A stretch of DNA of 42,876 nt from the NCBI GenBank assembly GCA_023397905.1, contig JAEWSZ010000097.1, forward strand, positions 1 through 42,876. Reading direction: 5' to 3'. Made by a program: the position numbers and the translations under genes. The notes beneath the pieces were generated by a model. It ran no database searches. It saw nothing but the letters and a program-made list of their open reading frames with translations, and had not been told where the DNA came from. Positions 1-9,492 of the stretch are shown here, one piece after another. The stretch's first letter is position 1. Each line of letters opens with the position of its first letter. The stretch comes from Bacillota bacterium. GTDB taxonomy: Bacteria; Bacillota; Clostridia; Acetivibrionales; DSM-1351.

Positions 1-124
1 TTTCGATAGTGCTTCCGTACTGGTATTTTGAATTAGAACCGAACCCTTCTGTCCAGAACCAAAAAAACACCAATACTAATAAACCCAAAATAACATATAG
101 ACCCATTTTATGATATTTCTTCAA
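1..124 (-). CDS. Unrecognised membrane-anchored or exported protein, N-terminal fragment
   Basis: This is the 5' part of a minus-strand gene that runs off the left edge. From the TTG at 124 it reads about 41 residues: a short lysine-rich head (MKKYHK), one hydrophobic stretch (about residues 7-23), then a polar tail with WTEGFGSNS. That is a signal peptide or single membrane anchor. TTG is favoured because GGATGGGG lies 8 bases upstream and an in-frame stop lies just beyond it; the ATG at 106 is the alternative and would remove the lysine head. The fold and function cannot be told from this fragment. Confidence 0.55.
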   Translation of the reverse strand, partial: MKKYHKMGLYVILGLLVLVFFWFWTEGFGSNSKYQYGSTIE

Positions 125-235
125 AAATCAATCCCCATCCTATCAGAATTTTAAGGAACATTATCTAACCATTGTTCCGTATTTCATTATATCAAATATA
201 TTAAAAAACAGTGACTCTGAGGCTGCATACATTTG

Positions 236-264
236 ATGCTACAAAAAAGTGGCTCCAGTGTCAA
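236..264 (-). promoter_or_regulatory. Candidate sigma-A promoter for the leftmost minus-strand gene
   Basis: On the minus strand TTGACA (264-259) is followed after 17 bases by TAGCAT (241-236), a perfect -35 and a 4/6 -10. It would give a leader of about 105 bases before the TTG start at 124. Confidence 0.5.
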
Positions 265-269
265 CACCG

Positions 270-278
270 TGATATAAT
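270..278 (+). promoter_or_regulatory. Candidate extended -10 for the response-regulator/kinase operon
   Basis: TGATATAAT is a perfect extended -10 (TGnTATAAT) with no good -35. It lies back to back with the minus-strand promoter at 236-264 and would give a leader of about 170 bases for the regulator gene at 456. The rest of the 125-455 gap holds only the tandem repeat at 320-361 and no gene. Confidence 0.35.
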
Positions 279-319
279 TGTCCATGACGGCGAGGGTAGC
301 CCTTGTAGAAGAGTAGAAC

Positions 320-361
320 ATATATTATGCTTTTGGAGAAATATATTATGCTTTTGGAGAA
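320..361 (+). repeat. Perfect 21-bp tandem duplication in the leader of the response-regulator gene
   Basis: Positions 320-340 and 341-361 carry the same 21 bases, beginning ATATATTATG and ending TTTTGGAGAA. The copies are directly adjacent and identical. Each holds a GGAG followed by no start codon, so it is probably not translated. It lies between the candidate promoter and the gene at 456. Confidence 0.9.
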
Positions 362-455
362 GATAAAATTGCAGGGAGTAATAAAAAATTTAACTCCTGT
401 AAACCACTAAAACCAATAACTATTATAATTCTATATATAGAAGTGAGGAAGCCGT

Positions 456-2042
456 ATGGAATTAATTAATGTTCTGATTGCCGATGATGAAGATATAGTA
501 CTTGAGGATTTGAAGAATTTAATTCCATGGACTGAGAACGGATTCGAAATTATTGCTACAGCTACCAATGGAACCCGAGCTTTTGAGTTATTTGAAAAAT
601 ATAACCCACAAATCGTCATTTCAGATATTAAAATGCCTGGAATGGATGGAATTGAATTATGTAAACGCATTTTAGCAAAAGATCCCGATGTTAAAATCTT
701 ACTTTTAACAGCATACAAGGATTTTAACTACGCTAAGGATGCCATCTCTCTTGGAGTATCCAATTATTTGCTCAAACATGAAATAAATAGCCAAAACCTG
801 TTATCAGAATTGGATAAGATACAGAAAGAAATCAGTAAGGAGCAAATTCAGCGCCATCTAATCAGAAACAGGTTTTTCAAGAGAATCATAGAGGATAATG
901 TAGTCGAAGATAGTATTCTAGAATTTAAGGATTATAACAGAAAATCAGAAAATTATGTCCTCCTGATAGTGAAAATGGATGTACCTTTCGATGTCATTGA
1001 TAATTGTACTTTTTACAAACAAAACAAGCTTGCAGATATCCTAAAGTTAAATAAAGAGAATTTACCTGAGTTTGTAAATTATTTTGAAATAATAGAAATG
1101 CAAAATGGATATGTCGTAATAGTTCTTTCAATATACAAAATTGTCAGCCAACAAAAGATAATAGAAAAATTGCAGTCTTTTTCAGCTTCCATTCAAAAGG
1201 GATTGTTCGATATGTTCAAGGTCACTGTATCAATTTCGGTTACTAATACTGCTCTGAAGCCAGAAGCATTGAAAACACTGTATGATCACTCGGTTGAACA
1301 CCTTAAATATGGTGTTTTCTACGGGAGAAGAAAAATATTCACACATACTCTGCAGAAGCCAATAAATTCTCAAATAAATCCCTTTGTGAAAGAGAAAGTA
1401 GATATATTTATAGATTCATTGGCTAAATCCGATTCTGATGCTGCATGCGGCTGTATTGATGAAATTTTCGAAACAATTTCAAATACCCATTGGGATACAG
1501 TGCTCCTTAAGCAAGTATGCGACACGCTGCTAAAGCACGTTGTTGAGCATTCAACATCAAAAGGTATATCTAATTTTGAAGATAACTTCCATATTGGCAG
1601 AGACAGTTATGAATTTTGGTATAGCATAAAAGATATCTCCAAATGGTTCAAGGATATTACTAGGCAAATTGTAAAAGAAACGGAAAATTTGAAAAATGTA
1701 AGCAGATCAAATAAAATCAGGCGTGTTATAAGTTATATTGAAATTCATTATAAAGAAGATTTAACGCTGGAAAAAGTTGCTAAAAAACTTGGCTTCAGCC
1801 GTGAATATCTGAGTCAGGTTTTTAAGAAGGAAACCGGTCAGACTTTCCTTGAGTATCTGACCAAATATAGGATTGAGGAAGCAAAAAAATTATTATTGGA
1901 AGGGGAATACAAAATTTATGAAATTGCAGAAATGGTTGGATATAGCACAAGCCAATATTTCAGTGAAGTGTTTCGTAAAGTAGCAGGAATAAACCCTATT
2001 GATTATAGAAATGGAGTTGGACATGCAAAAGATCAGCATTAA
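456..2042 (+). CDS. YesN-type response regulator with AraC-family DNA-binding domain
   Basis: A cytoplasmic transcription factor of 528 residues that would be phosphorylated by the sensor kinase encoded just downstream. The N-terminal receiver domain (about 1-120) has the acidic pair D10/D11, phosphoacceptor D57 in ISDIKMPGMDG, T85 and K107. A middle region (about 130-420) has no clear fold. The C-terminal AraC double helix-turn-helix (about 424-522) includes LTLEKVAKKLGFSREYLSQV. The ATG at 456 has AGTGAGG upstream. Its 3' end overlaps the kinase start by 20 bases, so the two are translationally coupled. The expected target is the ABC transporter operon starting at 3892. Confidence 0.93.
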   Translation: MELINVLIADDEDIVLEDLKNLIPWTENGFEIIATATNGTRAFELFEKYNPQIVISDIKMPGMDGIELCKRILAKDPDVKILLLTAYKDFNYAKDAISLGVSNYLLKHEINSQNLLSELDKIQKEISKEQIQRHLIRNRFFKRIIEDNVVEDSILEFKDYNRKSENYVLLIVKMDVPFDVIDNCTFYKQNKLADILKLNKENLPEFVNYFEIIEMQNGYVVIVLSIYKIVSQQKIIEKLQSFSASIQKGLFDMFKVTVSISVTNTALKPEALKTLYDHSVEHLKYGVFYGRRKIFTHTLQKPINSQINPFVKEKVDIFIDSLAKSDSDAACGCIDEIFETISNTHWDTVLLKQVCDTLLKHVVEHSTSKGISNFEDNFHIGRDSYEFWYSIKDISKWFKDITRQIVKETENLKNVSRSNKIRRVISYIEIHYKEDLTLEKVAKKLGFSREYLSQVFKKETGQTFLEYLTKYRIEEAKKLLLEGEYKIYEIAEMVGYSTSQYFSEVFRKVAGINPIDYRNGVGHAKDQH

Positions 2043-3774
2043 AACAAAAATAATCTGCAGTATGAGCCTGATTGTATTAGTCACACTAATTATCAGTGGC
2101 TATTTTGCATATGAGTATTTTACAGGTATTTTGAAAACACAGGCCTTGAATGATGACAAGATAAAGCTCAACCAAACTGCAAGACAGATGGCGTATATTT
2201 CGGATGATACCAAGAAATTTGCTTACAACATTATTATGGATAGTGATATACAGGATTTTCTTAAAATTACTTCATTTAGCAATTATTTTGAGGAAATAAA
2301 GAGTGCTAATTATGCATTACAGAAGCTCAGCTACTATATACAGCTACGTGACTATATTGATAGCATAGTCATTATTGCTCCTGATAATAAGACTTATTGG
2401 AGTTCATATCCGTATGAAGACTATTTCAACCAGAAAATCAAGGAAAGGTGGTATACGGATTTTATAGAAAAAAATCTTTCGAATGGCTTTACTGAGAAAC
2501 ACCAGATTTCTTTTGGAGGAAAGGTAACTGATATAGTAAGCTATATTATTCAATTAAGGAGTGTTGAAGATCCAGAGAAAGTCAGAGGTAAACTTGTTGT
2601 TAATTTGAAGATGGATAACCTGATTAAAACTCTGAATCTTTCTAATGTAGACAATGAAGGTGTCTTATGGCTTGGGCAAAATAATGAGATTTTGTATTCG
2701 AAGATTGAACAAAAAGACAAGGAAAATATTGAACGTCTAGCAGGAATAGCAACAGAGAGTGGGACGGACAAGGAAGAAATCAATGAGGATAACTCAGGCT
2801 ATCTGATTATGGATAATTCGGCAGGATTTGGATGGAAATTTCTCTCATATACATCAAAAGAGAGACTATATAAAAAGGTAAATTATGTATTTTATTTTTT
2901 ATTGATTTTCATATTTGCAGGGATGGTATTTACCATATTAATTGTCATTCCATTAATATTCAATTTTACGAAACCTATAACAAATCTGAATAAAGCCATG
3001 AAATCAGTGGCGGAAGGTAATCTGGATACAGAAGTGAATATAAAAAGTGGTGATGAGCTTGAAGACCTTGGAATTGGCTTTAATCATATGGTCAAGGATA
3101 TAAAAAAATATATCGATGAGTCCTTGAAAAATGAAAAGGCTAAGAAGGAAATTGAATATGAACTCCTTATATCACAAATAAATCCGCATTTTATTTATAA
3201 TACCTTAAATACAGTTATATATTATGCCAGAAAGCAAGGAAATGATGATATCGTAAATTTAATGAGTTCATTTATCAATATTCTGCAGGATGCGGTAAGG
3301 GTAAATGAAAATGGTGTTATGGCTACTTTAGGCTCCGAAATAGATATTGTAGAGCATTATGTAAAGATACAGAAGTATAAATACATCAATAGGTTTGACT
3401 TGATATGGGATGTAGACGAAAGCTTGAAAGGGAAGTCTGTACCTAGAACCCTTATACAGCCTCTGGTTGAGAATGCTTTGATACATGGTATTCTTCTTAA
3501 AGAAGGAATGGGAATTATCAAGGTCACAGTAAAACAATCAGAAGGAAAGCTGGAAATTTTGGTTTATGATAATGGTATCGGTATAAAAAAGGAAACTTTA
3601 GATAGATTGACAAAGGCAAGCAGTATCAATAGACCTGAGGCTAAGATGAGGTCAATTGGTATACCAAATCTTATGGAGCGGATAAGATTTATTTATGGAG
3701 AAAGTTACGGAGTCCATATAGAAAGCTCAGAAGGAGAATGGACAGAGATTAAAGTAATACTTCCGCTTGAATAA
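2023..3774 (+). CDS. YesM-type membrane sensor histidine kinase
   Basis: A sensor kinase of 583 residues that would sense an extracellular sugar or its binding protein and phosphorylate the regulator at 456. TM1 is at about 11-29, an extracytoplasmic sensor domain follows, TM2 is at about 285-312, then a HAMP linker (PITNLNKAMKSVAEGNLD). The His_kinase domain has phosphoacceptor H389 in INPHFIYNTLN. The ATPase domain has the N box around N484 (QPLVENALIHG) and the G box DNGIGI. The ATG at 2023 is chosen because GGAG sits six bases upstream; ATG 2011 is a weaker alternative. The gene order (regulator first) is the reverse of the pair at 19366-22369. Confidence 0.92.
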   Translation: MQKISIKTKIICSMSLIVLVTLIISGYFAYEYFTGILKTQALNDDKIKLNQTARQMAYISDDTKKFAYNIIMDSDIQDFLKITSFSNYFEEIKSANYALQKLSYYIQLRDYIDSIVIIAPDNKTYWSSYPYEDYFNQKIKERWYTDFIEKNLSNGFTEKHQISFGGKVTDIVSYIIQLRSVEDPEKVRGKLVVNLKMDNLIKTLNLSNVDNEGVLWLGQNNEILYSKIEQKDKENIERLAGIATESGTDKEEINEDNSGYLIMDNSAGFGWKFLSYTSKERLYKKVNYVFYFLLIFIFAGMVFTILIVIPLIFNFTKPITNLNKAMKSVAEGNLDTEVNIKSGDELEDLGIGFNHMVKDIKKYIDESLKNEKAKKEIEYELLISQINPHFIYNTLNTVIYYARKQGNDDIVNLMSSFINILQDAVRVNENGVMATLGSEIDIVEHYVKIQKYKYINRFDLIWDVDESLKGKSVPRTLIQPLVENALIHGILLKEGMGIIKVTVKQSEGKLEILVYDNGIGIKKETLDRLTKASSINRPEAKMRSIGIPNLMERIRFIYGESYGVHIESSEGEWTEIKVILPLE

Positions 3775-3803
3775 AGTTCATTATTATAAAAGTGTACAAA
3801 ATA

Positions 3804-3821
3804 TCACATTTGTCACATTTT
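3804..3821 (+). promoter_or_regulatory. Tandem 9-bp direct repeat, candidate AraC-type binding site
   Basis: TCACATTTG (3804-3812) and TCACATTTT (3813-3821) are adjacent direct repeats, 70 bases before the binding-protein start. AraC-type regulators commonly bind direct repeats, and the gene for one lies immediately upstream, so this could be its operator. No convincing -35/-10 pair was found beside it. Confidence 0.35.
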
Positions 3822-3891
3822 TGTTATCCTCGATCAGTGTTACCATGAGTACATAATCAAAGAGCAGATAGCTCTAAAAGGAGGATATTCA

Positions 3892-5232
3892 ATGTCAAGA
3901 AACCATTTGAACAAGGGTATAAGTCTTATTCTGGCAGCTGTAATAGGCTCATCCTTATTATCAGCCTGCGGAAGCAATCCGGAAAAAAATGAAGTTTCAA
4001 ATTCAACACAATCTGCAAGTACAGTATCTTCGTCAGAAAATTCTTTAAAAGGAACATTAACTGCCTGGTACTGGGATGATGCAGATTTTAAAAACACAGC
4101 TACTATATTCAACAAGGAATACCCGGAAATTAAATTAGAGAATACAACTGTAGCAATATCTGATTACCTCAAAAAAGTACAGACATCTGTTGCGGCAGGT
4201 ATGGAGCTGCCAGACTTGCTGTATGCTGAAATCAGCCAGAGAGGCAAGCTTTTTGACATGAACATATGGGAAGATTTAGAGGCTGCTCCATATAATTTTG
4301 ATAAAAGCCAATATTTTGATTATGTAATTCCAACCATGCAAAATCCTGATGGCAAAATAGTTGGTCTTGAAGGAACACTAAACCCGGCTGGCTTAACTTA
4401 TAACAGAGCAATCGCTAAGGAATATCTTGGTACTGATGATCCTGATAAAATAGAAGCAATGCTTACCGATTGGGATGCTTTGATCAAAATCGGTAAACAG
4501 ATTAAAGAAAAGAGCGGCGGAAAAATATATGCATTTGCCAGCATGGGGGATGCACAGGAAATCTTGGAAGGACAGAGTCCAATACCACTGATAAGTGGAA
4601 ATACCTTCAATGCAACAGAGACAGTCGGCAAAGAATTGGAAGTCCTTGTCAAAATGAGAGATGCAGGAATTGTAGACAAGCTTGATGCATGGACTCCAGC
4701 CTGGAGCGCATCCATAGGCAGCGGCAAATATCTCTTTTACCCATGTGTACCATGGTTTATTACTAGTCAGATAGAGCCAAATGACAAGGATAGTAAAATC
4801 AGTTGGGGTCTTGTAACACCTCCTGGTGGTGCCTTTAGCTTTGGCGGAACAACCACCGGCATCACAAAAACTAGTAAGAATAAAGAGCTTGCGTGGACAT
4901 TTATGAAATGGAATTACTTGTCTTTGGATGGAGCGTCTGCAAGAAAAACAGTAGGTTCGTTTGTTCCATATAAAGCAGCTTATAATGACCCAGCCTTTGC
5001 ATCTGATAAAAATCCACGTTTTGGTGGACAGGATATTGGTGAGAAGTTCTTCAATCAGTTTACAAAATCAATCAAAATAAGGCCACAAACCAAATATGAT
5101 GCATCATATTACGAAATTTATGACTTGATTCTTAAAGCCGTCAATAAAGACAACAAATGGGATGCTGCAACAGCATTGGCTAAGTATAAAACAGAATTAA
5201 AGAAAAAGATACCAGATATTGAAATTAAGTAG
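3892..5232 (+). CDS. CUT1 ABC transporter sugar-binding lipoprotein
   Basis: An extracellular solute-binding protein family 1 member of 446 residues, anchored to the outer face of the membrane. The signal peptide (about 1-25) ends in the lipobox LLSAC with lipidated C26, followed by a serine-rich linker. The mature part begins GTLTAWYWDDADFK, typical of this family, and has AWTFMKWN in the C-terminal half. Aromatic residues such as the WYWDD motif suit stacking on sugar rings. AAAAGGAGGA lies just before the ATG. It follows the YesM/YesN pair and precedes two permeases; no ATPase gene is present, as is usual when a shared MsmX-type ATPase is used. The substrate is probably an oligosaccharide. 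Confidence 0.92.
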   Translation: MSRNHLNKGISLILAAVIGSSLLSACGSNPEKNEVSNSTQSASTVSSSENSLKGTLTAWYWDDADFKNTATIFNKEYPEIKLENTTVAISDYLKKVQTSVAAGMELPDLLYAEISQRGKLFDMNIWEDLEAAPYNFDKSQYFDYVIPTMQNPDGKIVGLEGTLNPAGLTYNRAIAKEYLGTDDPDKIEAMLTDWDALIKIGKQIKEKSGGKIYAFASMGDAQEILEGQSPIPLISGNTFNATETVGKELEVLVKMRDAGIVDKLDAWTPAWSASIGSGKYLFYPCVPWFITSQIEPNDKDSKISWGLVTPPGGAFSFGGTTTGITKTSKNKELAWTFMKWNYLSLDGASARKTVGSFVPYKAAYNDPAFASDKNPRFGGQDIGEKFFNQFTKSIKIRPQTKYDASYYEIYDLILKAVNKDNKWDAATALAKYKTELKKKIPDIEIK

Positions 5233-5260
5233 TAATTATATGAAATAAGACAGTGAACTT

Positions 5261-5312
5261 GCTGCAACATTAGTTATCCCGATATTGAAAACAATATAAC
5301 TGGTGTTGCAGC
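5261..5312 (+). terminator. Intercistronic hairpin between binding protein and permease
   Basis: Arms 5261-5277 and 5296-5312 form a 17-bp stem; the two non-identical positions would be G-U pairs in RNA. It is followed by TTTATT. It lies between the binding-protein stop and the first permease. It could be a leaky terminator or an mRNA-stabilising 3' end that gives more binding protein than permease. Confidence 0.7.
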
Positions 5313-5375
5313 TTTATTAAAAAAGGATTTATACAAACAACAATATCTTTACACATAAAAAAACAGGTGGCGACT

Positions 5376-6290
5376 ATGAAAAAAAATAATAATGGAATAT
5401 GGCCATTAGCTTTTATTTCACCGTATTTTATCATTTACTTTATATTCGGTCTTTTCCCAATTTTATTTTCACTATATTTGAGTTTTACAGATTGGGATGG
5501 TATCAGCACAATCAAAACAGTAGGCTTTAATAATTATATAAAAATCTTTACTACTGATCCCTATTTTCTTAAATCCATATGGAATACAATTATATTCATG
5601 GCCTTATCCTTACCTCCAATTCTTTTTGGCGGGCTGTTACTGGCAGCCATGATGTATGGAATAAATGGCCGGGCAAAGCAAATATTTCAGCTTTCAAATT
5701 TTCTTCCTTTTATTACTACTCCCGTAGCGATAGGTATAATATTTTCCTTAGTCTTTGATTGGCAAACCGGAACTGTCAATAAATTGTTGATACAAACTGG
5801 AATAATGTCTCAAGGTATCAATTGGTTGGGTGAAGTGTGGCCAGCCCGTATAGTTGTCTCATTGATGAGAATATGGAAATATACCGGATATTCAATGGTT
5901 ATTTACTTGGCAGGAATGTCAAATATTTCGAATGATATTTATGAGGCAGCAAATATAGATGGCTCTAATGCTGTGACAACGTTTTTCAAAATCACTTTAC
6001 CGCAGCTTAAGCCCATTACTCTTTTTCTCGTTATCACGAACATAATAGACGGATTACAGCTTCTTGATGAGCCTATGCTCTTATTTTCCGGATGGACCGG
6101 CGGGGGTGTTGTGGGAGGACCAGAACGGTCATCTTTGACAGCAGTTTGGAATCTATATGATACGGCTTTCGGAACAACAAATCAGTATGGATATGCTGCT
6201 GCAATGGCATATGGATTGTTTTTGTTTATTTTGATATTTTCAATAATCAGCTCAAAAGTTGTATATAGAGGAGGGGATGAAAATGAGTAA
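5376..6290 (+). CDS. CUT1 ABC transporter permease, MalF/UgpA type
   Basis: An integral membrane protein of 304 residues with about six hydrophobic segments. The EAA loop at about 189-214 (YEAANIDGSNAVTTFF...LPQLKP) contacts the ATPase. The ATG at 5376 follows AGGTGG by five bases; a GTG three codons upstream is in frame but would place that motif inside the gene. It forms the channel with the permease at 6283, overlapping it by eight bases. Confidence 0.92.
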   Translation: MKKNNNGIWPLAFISPYFIIYFIFGLFPILFSLYLSFTDWDGISTIKTVGFNNYIKIFTTDPYFLKSIWNTIIFMALSLPPILFGGLLLAAMMYGINGRAKQIFQLSNFLPFITTPVAIGIIFSLVFDWQTGTVNKLLIQTGIMSQGINWLGEVWPARIVVSLMRIWKYTGYSMVIYLAGMSNISNDIYEAANIDGSNAVTTFFKITLPQLKPITLFLVITNIIDGLQLLDEPMLLFSGWTGGGVVGGPERSSLTAVWNLYDTAFGTTNQYGYAAAMAYGLFLFILIFSIISSKVVYRGGDENE

Positions 6291-7104
6291 ATACAAGTTG
6301 AGTAATATCATACTGGTGGTAGTATTATCAGTGATTTCAATAATATCGATCCTGCCATTCTATATCATGATAGTAATGGGTACCTACTATAGCGAGGATT
6401 TATTTACTAAAATTGCCCTCTTACCCCAAAATTATGTTTTAAATAATTTCAAGTCCATTCTTGAGACTAACTTTTTTCAATTTTATTGGAACAGCTTTTA
6501 TATAGCAGTATTAGTAACCGTATTAAGTGTATTTGTAAGTGCATTGACAGGTTTTGCATTTGCAAAATATGAATTCCGGGGTAGAAAATTTTTATATAAC
6601 TTTGTTTTGGCTACAATGATGATACCAGGCCAATTGGGACTTGTAGCATTTGTTGTAGAAATGAAAAATTTTCATTGGACCAATACGCATCTGCCATTGA
6701 TTATTCCTGCAGCTGCCAGTGCCTTTGGAGTGTTCTGGATGACACAATATATAAAAGGAAGTGTACCGACTGAGGTCATAGAAAGCGCAAGGATTGATGG
6801 ATGTAATGAACCTTTGCTTTTCTTCAGGATAGTAATTCCTTTTATCAAACCGGCAATTGCAACACTCTCAATGTTGATGTTCCTTGGGTCTTGGAATAGC
6901 TATCTGCTGCCTATGATTTTGTTAAATAAAGCAAGCTTATACACATTACCTCTAGGAATAATTATGCTGGGAAGTGAGCGTCGAGTGGACTATGCAGCAA
7001 GAATACTAGAGCTTTCTTTAGGGACAGTACCACTTTTGATTATTTTCGCCTTTGGCTCAAAAAGCTTTATACGTGGAATTTCTGCGGGCGCTGTCAAGGG
7101 CTAA
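6283..7104 (+). CDS. CUT1 ABC transporter permease, MalG/UgpE type
   Basis: The second channel subunit, 273 residues with about six membrane segments. The EAA loop at about 167-190 reads ESARIDGCNEPLLFFRI. The C-terminal RGISAGAVKG is the usual end of this family. The ATG at 6283 sits six bases after GAGGAGGGG and overlaps the end of the preceding permease, so the two are translationally coupled. Confidence 0.92.
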   Translation: MSKYKLSNIILVVVLSVISIISILPFYIMIVMGTYYSEDLFTKIALLPQNYVLNNFKSILETNFFQFYWNSFYIAVLVTVLSVFVSALTGFAFAKYEFRGRKFLYNFVLATMMIPGQLGLVAFVVEMKNFHWTNTHLPLIIPAAASAFGVFWMTQYIKGSVPTEVIESARIDGCNEPLLFFRIVIPFIKPAIATLSMLMFLGSWNSYLLPMILLNKASLYTLPLGIIMLGSERRVDYAARILELSLGTVPLLIIFAFGSKSFIRGISAGAVKG

Positions 7105-7177
7105 ACACAACATATGTATCATATGGATAAAAGAAAATTAGGTGCAATCTTTATTAATAATAGAAACGGAGATAATC

Positions 7178-9424
7178 ATGAGTAGAAATATAAAATCACT
7201 TGTAAAAGAGATGACTTTGGAAGAAAAAGCCGGCATGTGCTCCGGAAAAGATTTTTGGCATTTGAAGGCTGTTGAAAGACTTAATATTCTTTCTATTATG
7301 GTGAGTGACGGTCCACATGGACTAAGGAAACAAACGGATGCCGATGATAATCTTGGAATAAATGCCAGTGTAAAATCAATTTGCTTCCCTGCAGCCAGTG
7401 CAACGGCATCTTCTTTTGACCGTCAACTTCTCTATACATTAGGAGAGGCTCTGGGTGAAGAATGTCAAAGCGAGGACATAGCAGTGCTTTTAGGGCCTGG
7501 GATAAATATTAAGCGAAGTCCTCTTTGTGGACGTAATTTTGAATACTTTTCAGAAGATCCATATTTAGCAGGTGAACTAGCCTCTGCACAGGTAAAAGGC
7601 TTACAAAGCAAAAATGTAGGTGCATGTCTGAAACACTATGCCTGTAACAATCAGGAAAAATGGCGCATGTATGCAGATGCTCAGGTTGACGAACGAACCC
7701 TGAGAGAAATTTATCTTACTGCATTTGAAATTGCTGTTAAGACTGTGCAACCATGGACAATGATGTGCAGCTTTAACCGTGTAAATGGAGCATATTCCAG
7801 CCAAAACAAGAAGCTTTTAAACGATATACTCCGTGATGAATGGGGCTATGAAGGCTTTGTAGTAACAGACTGGGGAGCAGTAAATGACCGTGTAACCGGA
7901 CTTGAAGCAGGGCTTGATCTTGAAATGCCTGGTACCGATGGAGTAACTGATGCACTGATAGTAGAGGCAGTAAAAGATGGGAAGCTGCCTATTGCGGTTT
8001 TAGACCAGGCGGTAGAACGAATACTTAACATTGTATTTAAGTGTGTAGACGGACGTATTAAAACTGAATATGACAAAGAAAAACATCATAACCTGGCCAC
8101 AAAAATGGAAGAAGAAAGTGCTGTTTTATTGAAAAATGAAAATGATATACTGCCACTAAGTGAGAAGCAAAAGGTTTTAATCATAGGTGAATTTGCAGAA
8201 AAACCACGTTTTCAGGGAGGGGGGAGTTCACATATTAACGCTACTAAGCTAAGCAGTGCTTTGGATGCAGTTAAGAATTTGTCATCAGTATCCTATTTAC
8301 CCGGCTTCTCATCTGAAGGTGAAGAAGAAAACGAACAATGGTTTAATGAGGCAGTAAAAGCCGCACAACTTGCCGAAGTAGCTGTTATTTTTGCAGGCTT
8401 ACCTGATTCTTTTGAAAGCGAGTGTTATGACCGCTCTCATATGCAGCTTCCAAACTGTCAGAACAGGTTGATAGAAGCGGTATGTGAAGTACAAAAAAAT
8501 ATTATAGTAGTACTACACAACGGATCTCCTGTTGAAATGCCATGGATAGGAAAAGTAAAGGCTGTTCTGGAGCTTTATCTGGGTGGGCAGGGAGTAGGAC
8601 AGGCAGCTGTGAATCTGCTGTATGGAAAAGCTAACCCTTGCGGTAAACTTGCAGAGAGCTTTCCTGTTAAAATGGAAGACAATCCTTCATTTCTCAATTT
8701 CCCTGGTGATGGTAATGTTGTGGAATATCGTGAAGGGGTTTTTGTCGGATATCGCTATTATGACGCAAAGAAGATGAAGGTTTTGTTCCCATTCGGGCAC
8801 GGTCTTTCATATACCAAATTTGCGTACTCCAATTTACGTTTGGACAAGGACAAAATGAAGGATAGTGATACACTTACTGTTTATGTGGATGTGACCAATT
8901 CAGGAACAGTTTCAGGAAAAGAGATTATCCAATTGTATGTTTCCGATAAAACGGCCGCGACTATAAGACCGGAAAAAGAGTTAAAAGGGTTTGTAAAAGT
9001 GGAACTTTTGCCCGGTGAAACCAAAACGGTAGAATTCATTCTCAATAAGCGCAGCTTTGCCTGGTATAATACTGCAATTCAGGACTGGTATTGCGCTTCA
9101 GGTGAATACCTGGTTCTCGTTGGTGCATCATCCCAAGATATACGTTTGAGTTGTTCAGTAAATATTTCTTCTACTACAGTTTTACCTTTTGTAGTAGATG
9201 GAAATACACTAATATGCCATGTTTATAAGGATAAAAAGCTTGCTGAAAAAGCAGAGAAAATTCTTTCTGGTTTATCCGCAAAGCTCATAGAAATTATGAA
9301 AGCAGAGGATGATGACTTACGTAAAGTTGAACTGATGGAATTGCCTTTCCGTACATTACGTGGTATTTATGAAGTACCCCAAGAGAAGTTAGATGCGGCA
9401 ATAGCAGAGCTTAACAAACAGTGA
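7178..9424 (+). CDS. Glycoside hydrolase family 3 (beta-glucosidase or beta-xylosidase type), cytoplasmic
   Basis: A 748-residue enzyme that would remove non-reducing beta-linked sugars from oligosaccharides brought in by the transporter just upstream. It has the GH3 TIM-barrel domain (about 1-300) with substrate-binding KHYACNNQE and nucleophile D231 in FVVTDWGAV, the alpha/beta sandwich domain (about 320-560, GGGSSHINATK, LYLGGQGVGQAAVNLL) and a C-terminal fibronectin III-like domain (about 590-660). There is no signal peptide. The ATG at 7178 is preferred over an in-frame GTG 12 codons upstream because CGGAGAT precedes it. The exact sugar cannot be told from sequence. Confidence 0.9.
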   Translation: MSRNIKSLVKEMTLEEKAGMCSGKDFWHLKAVERLNILSIMVSDGPHGLRKQTDADDNLGINASVKSICFPAASATASSFDRQLLYTLGEALGEECQSEDIAVLLGPGINIKRSPLCGRNFEYFSEDPYLAGELASAQVKGLQSKNVGACLKHYACNNQEKWRMYADAQVDERTLREIYLTAFEIAVKTVQPWTMMCSFNRVNGAYSSQNKKLLNDILRDEWGYEGFVVTDWGAVNDRVTGLEAGLDLEMPGTDGVTDALIVEAVKDGKLPIAVLDQAVERILNIVFKCVDGRIKTEYDKEKHHNLATKMEEESAVLLKNENDILPLSEKQKVLIIGEFAEKPRFQGGGSSHINATKLSSALDAVKNLSSVSYLPGFSSEGEEENEQWFNEAVKAAQLAEVAVIFAGLPDSFESECYDRSHMQLPNCQNRLIEAVCEVQKNIIVVLHNGSPVEMPWIGKVKAVLELYLGGQGVGQAAVNLLYGKANPCGKLAESFPVKMEDNPSFLNFPGDGNVVEYREGVFVGYRYYDAKKMKVLFPFGHGLSYTKFAYSNLRLDKDKMKDSDTLTVYVDVTNSGTVSGKEIIQLYVSDKTAATIRPEKELKGFVKVELLPGETKTVEFILNKRSFAWYNTAIQDWYCASGEYLVLVGASSQDIRLSCSVNISSTTVLPFVVDGNTLICHVYKDKKLAEKAEKILSGLSAKLIEIMKAEDDDLRKVELMELPFRTLRGIYEVPQEKLDAAIAELNKQ

Positions 9425-9492
9425 TTATAAGTAATTAAATGCATTCGCTAGATTTAGCGTTAACAAAAAAATAAAAATTTAGGGTGATATTA

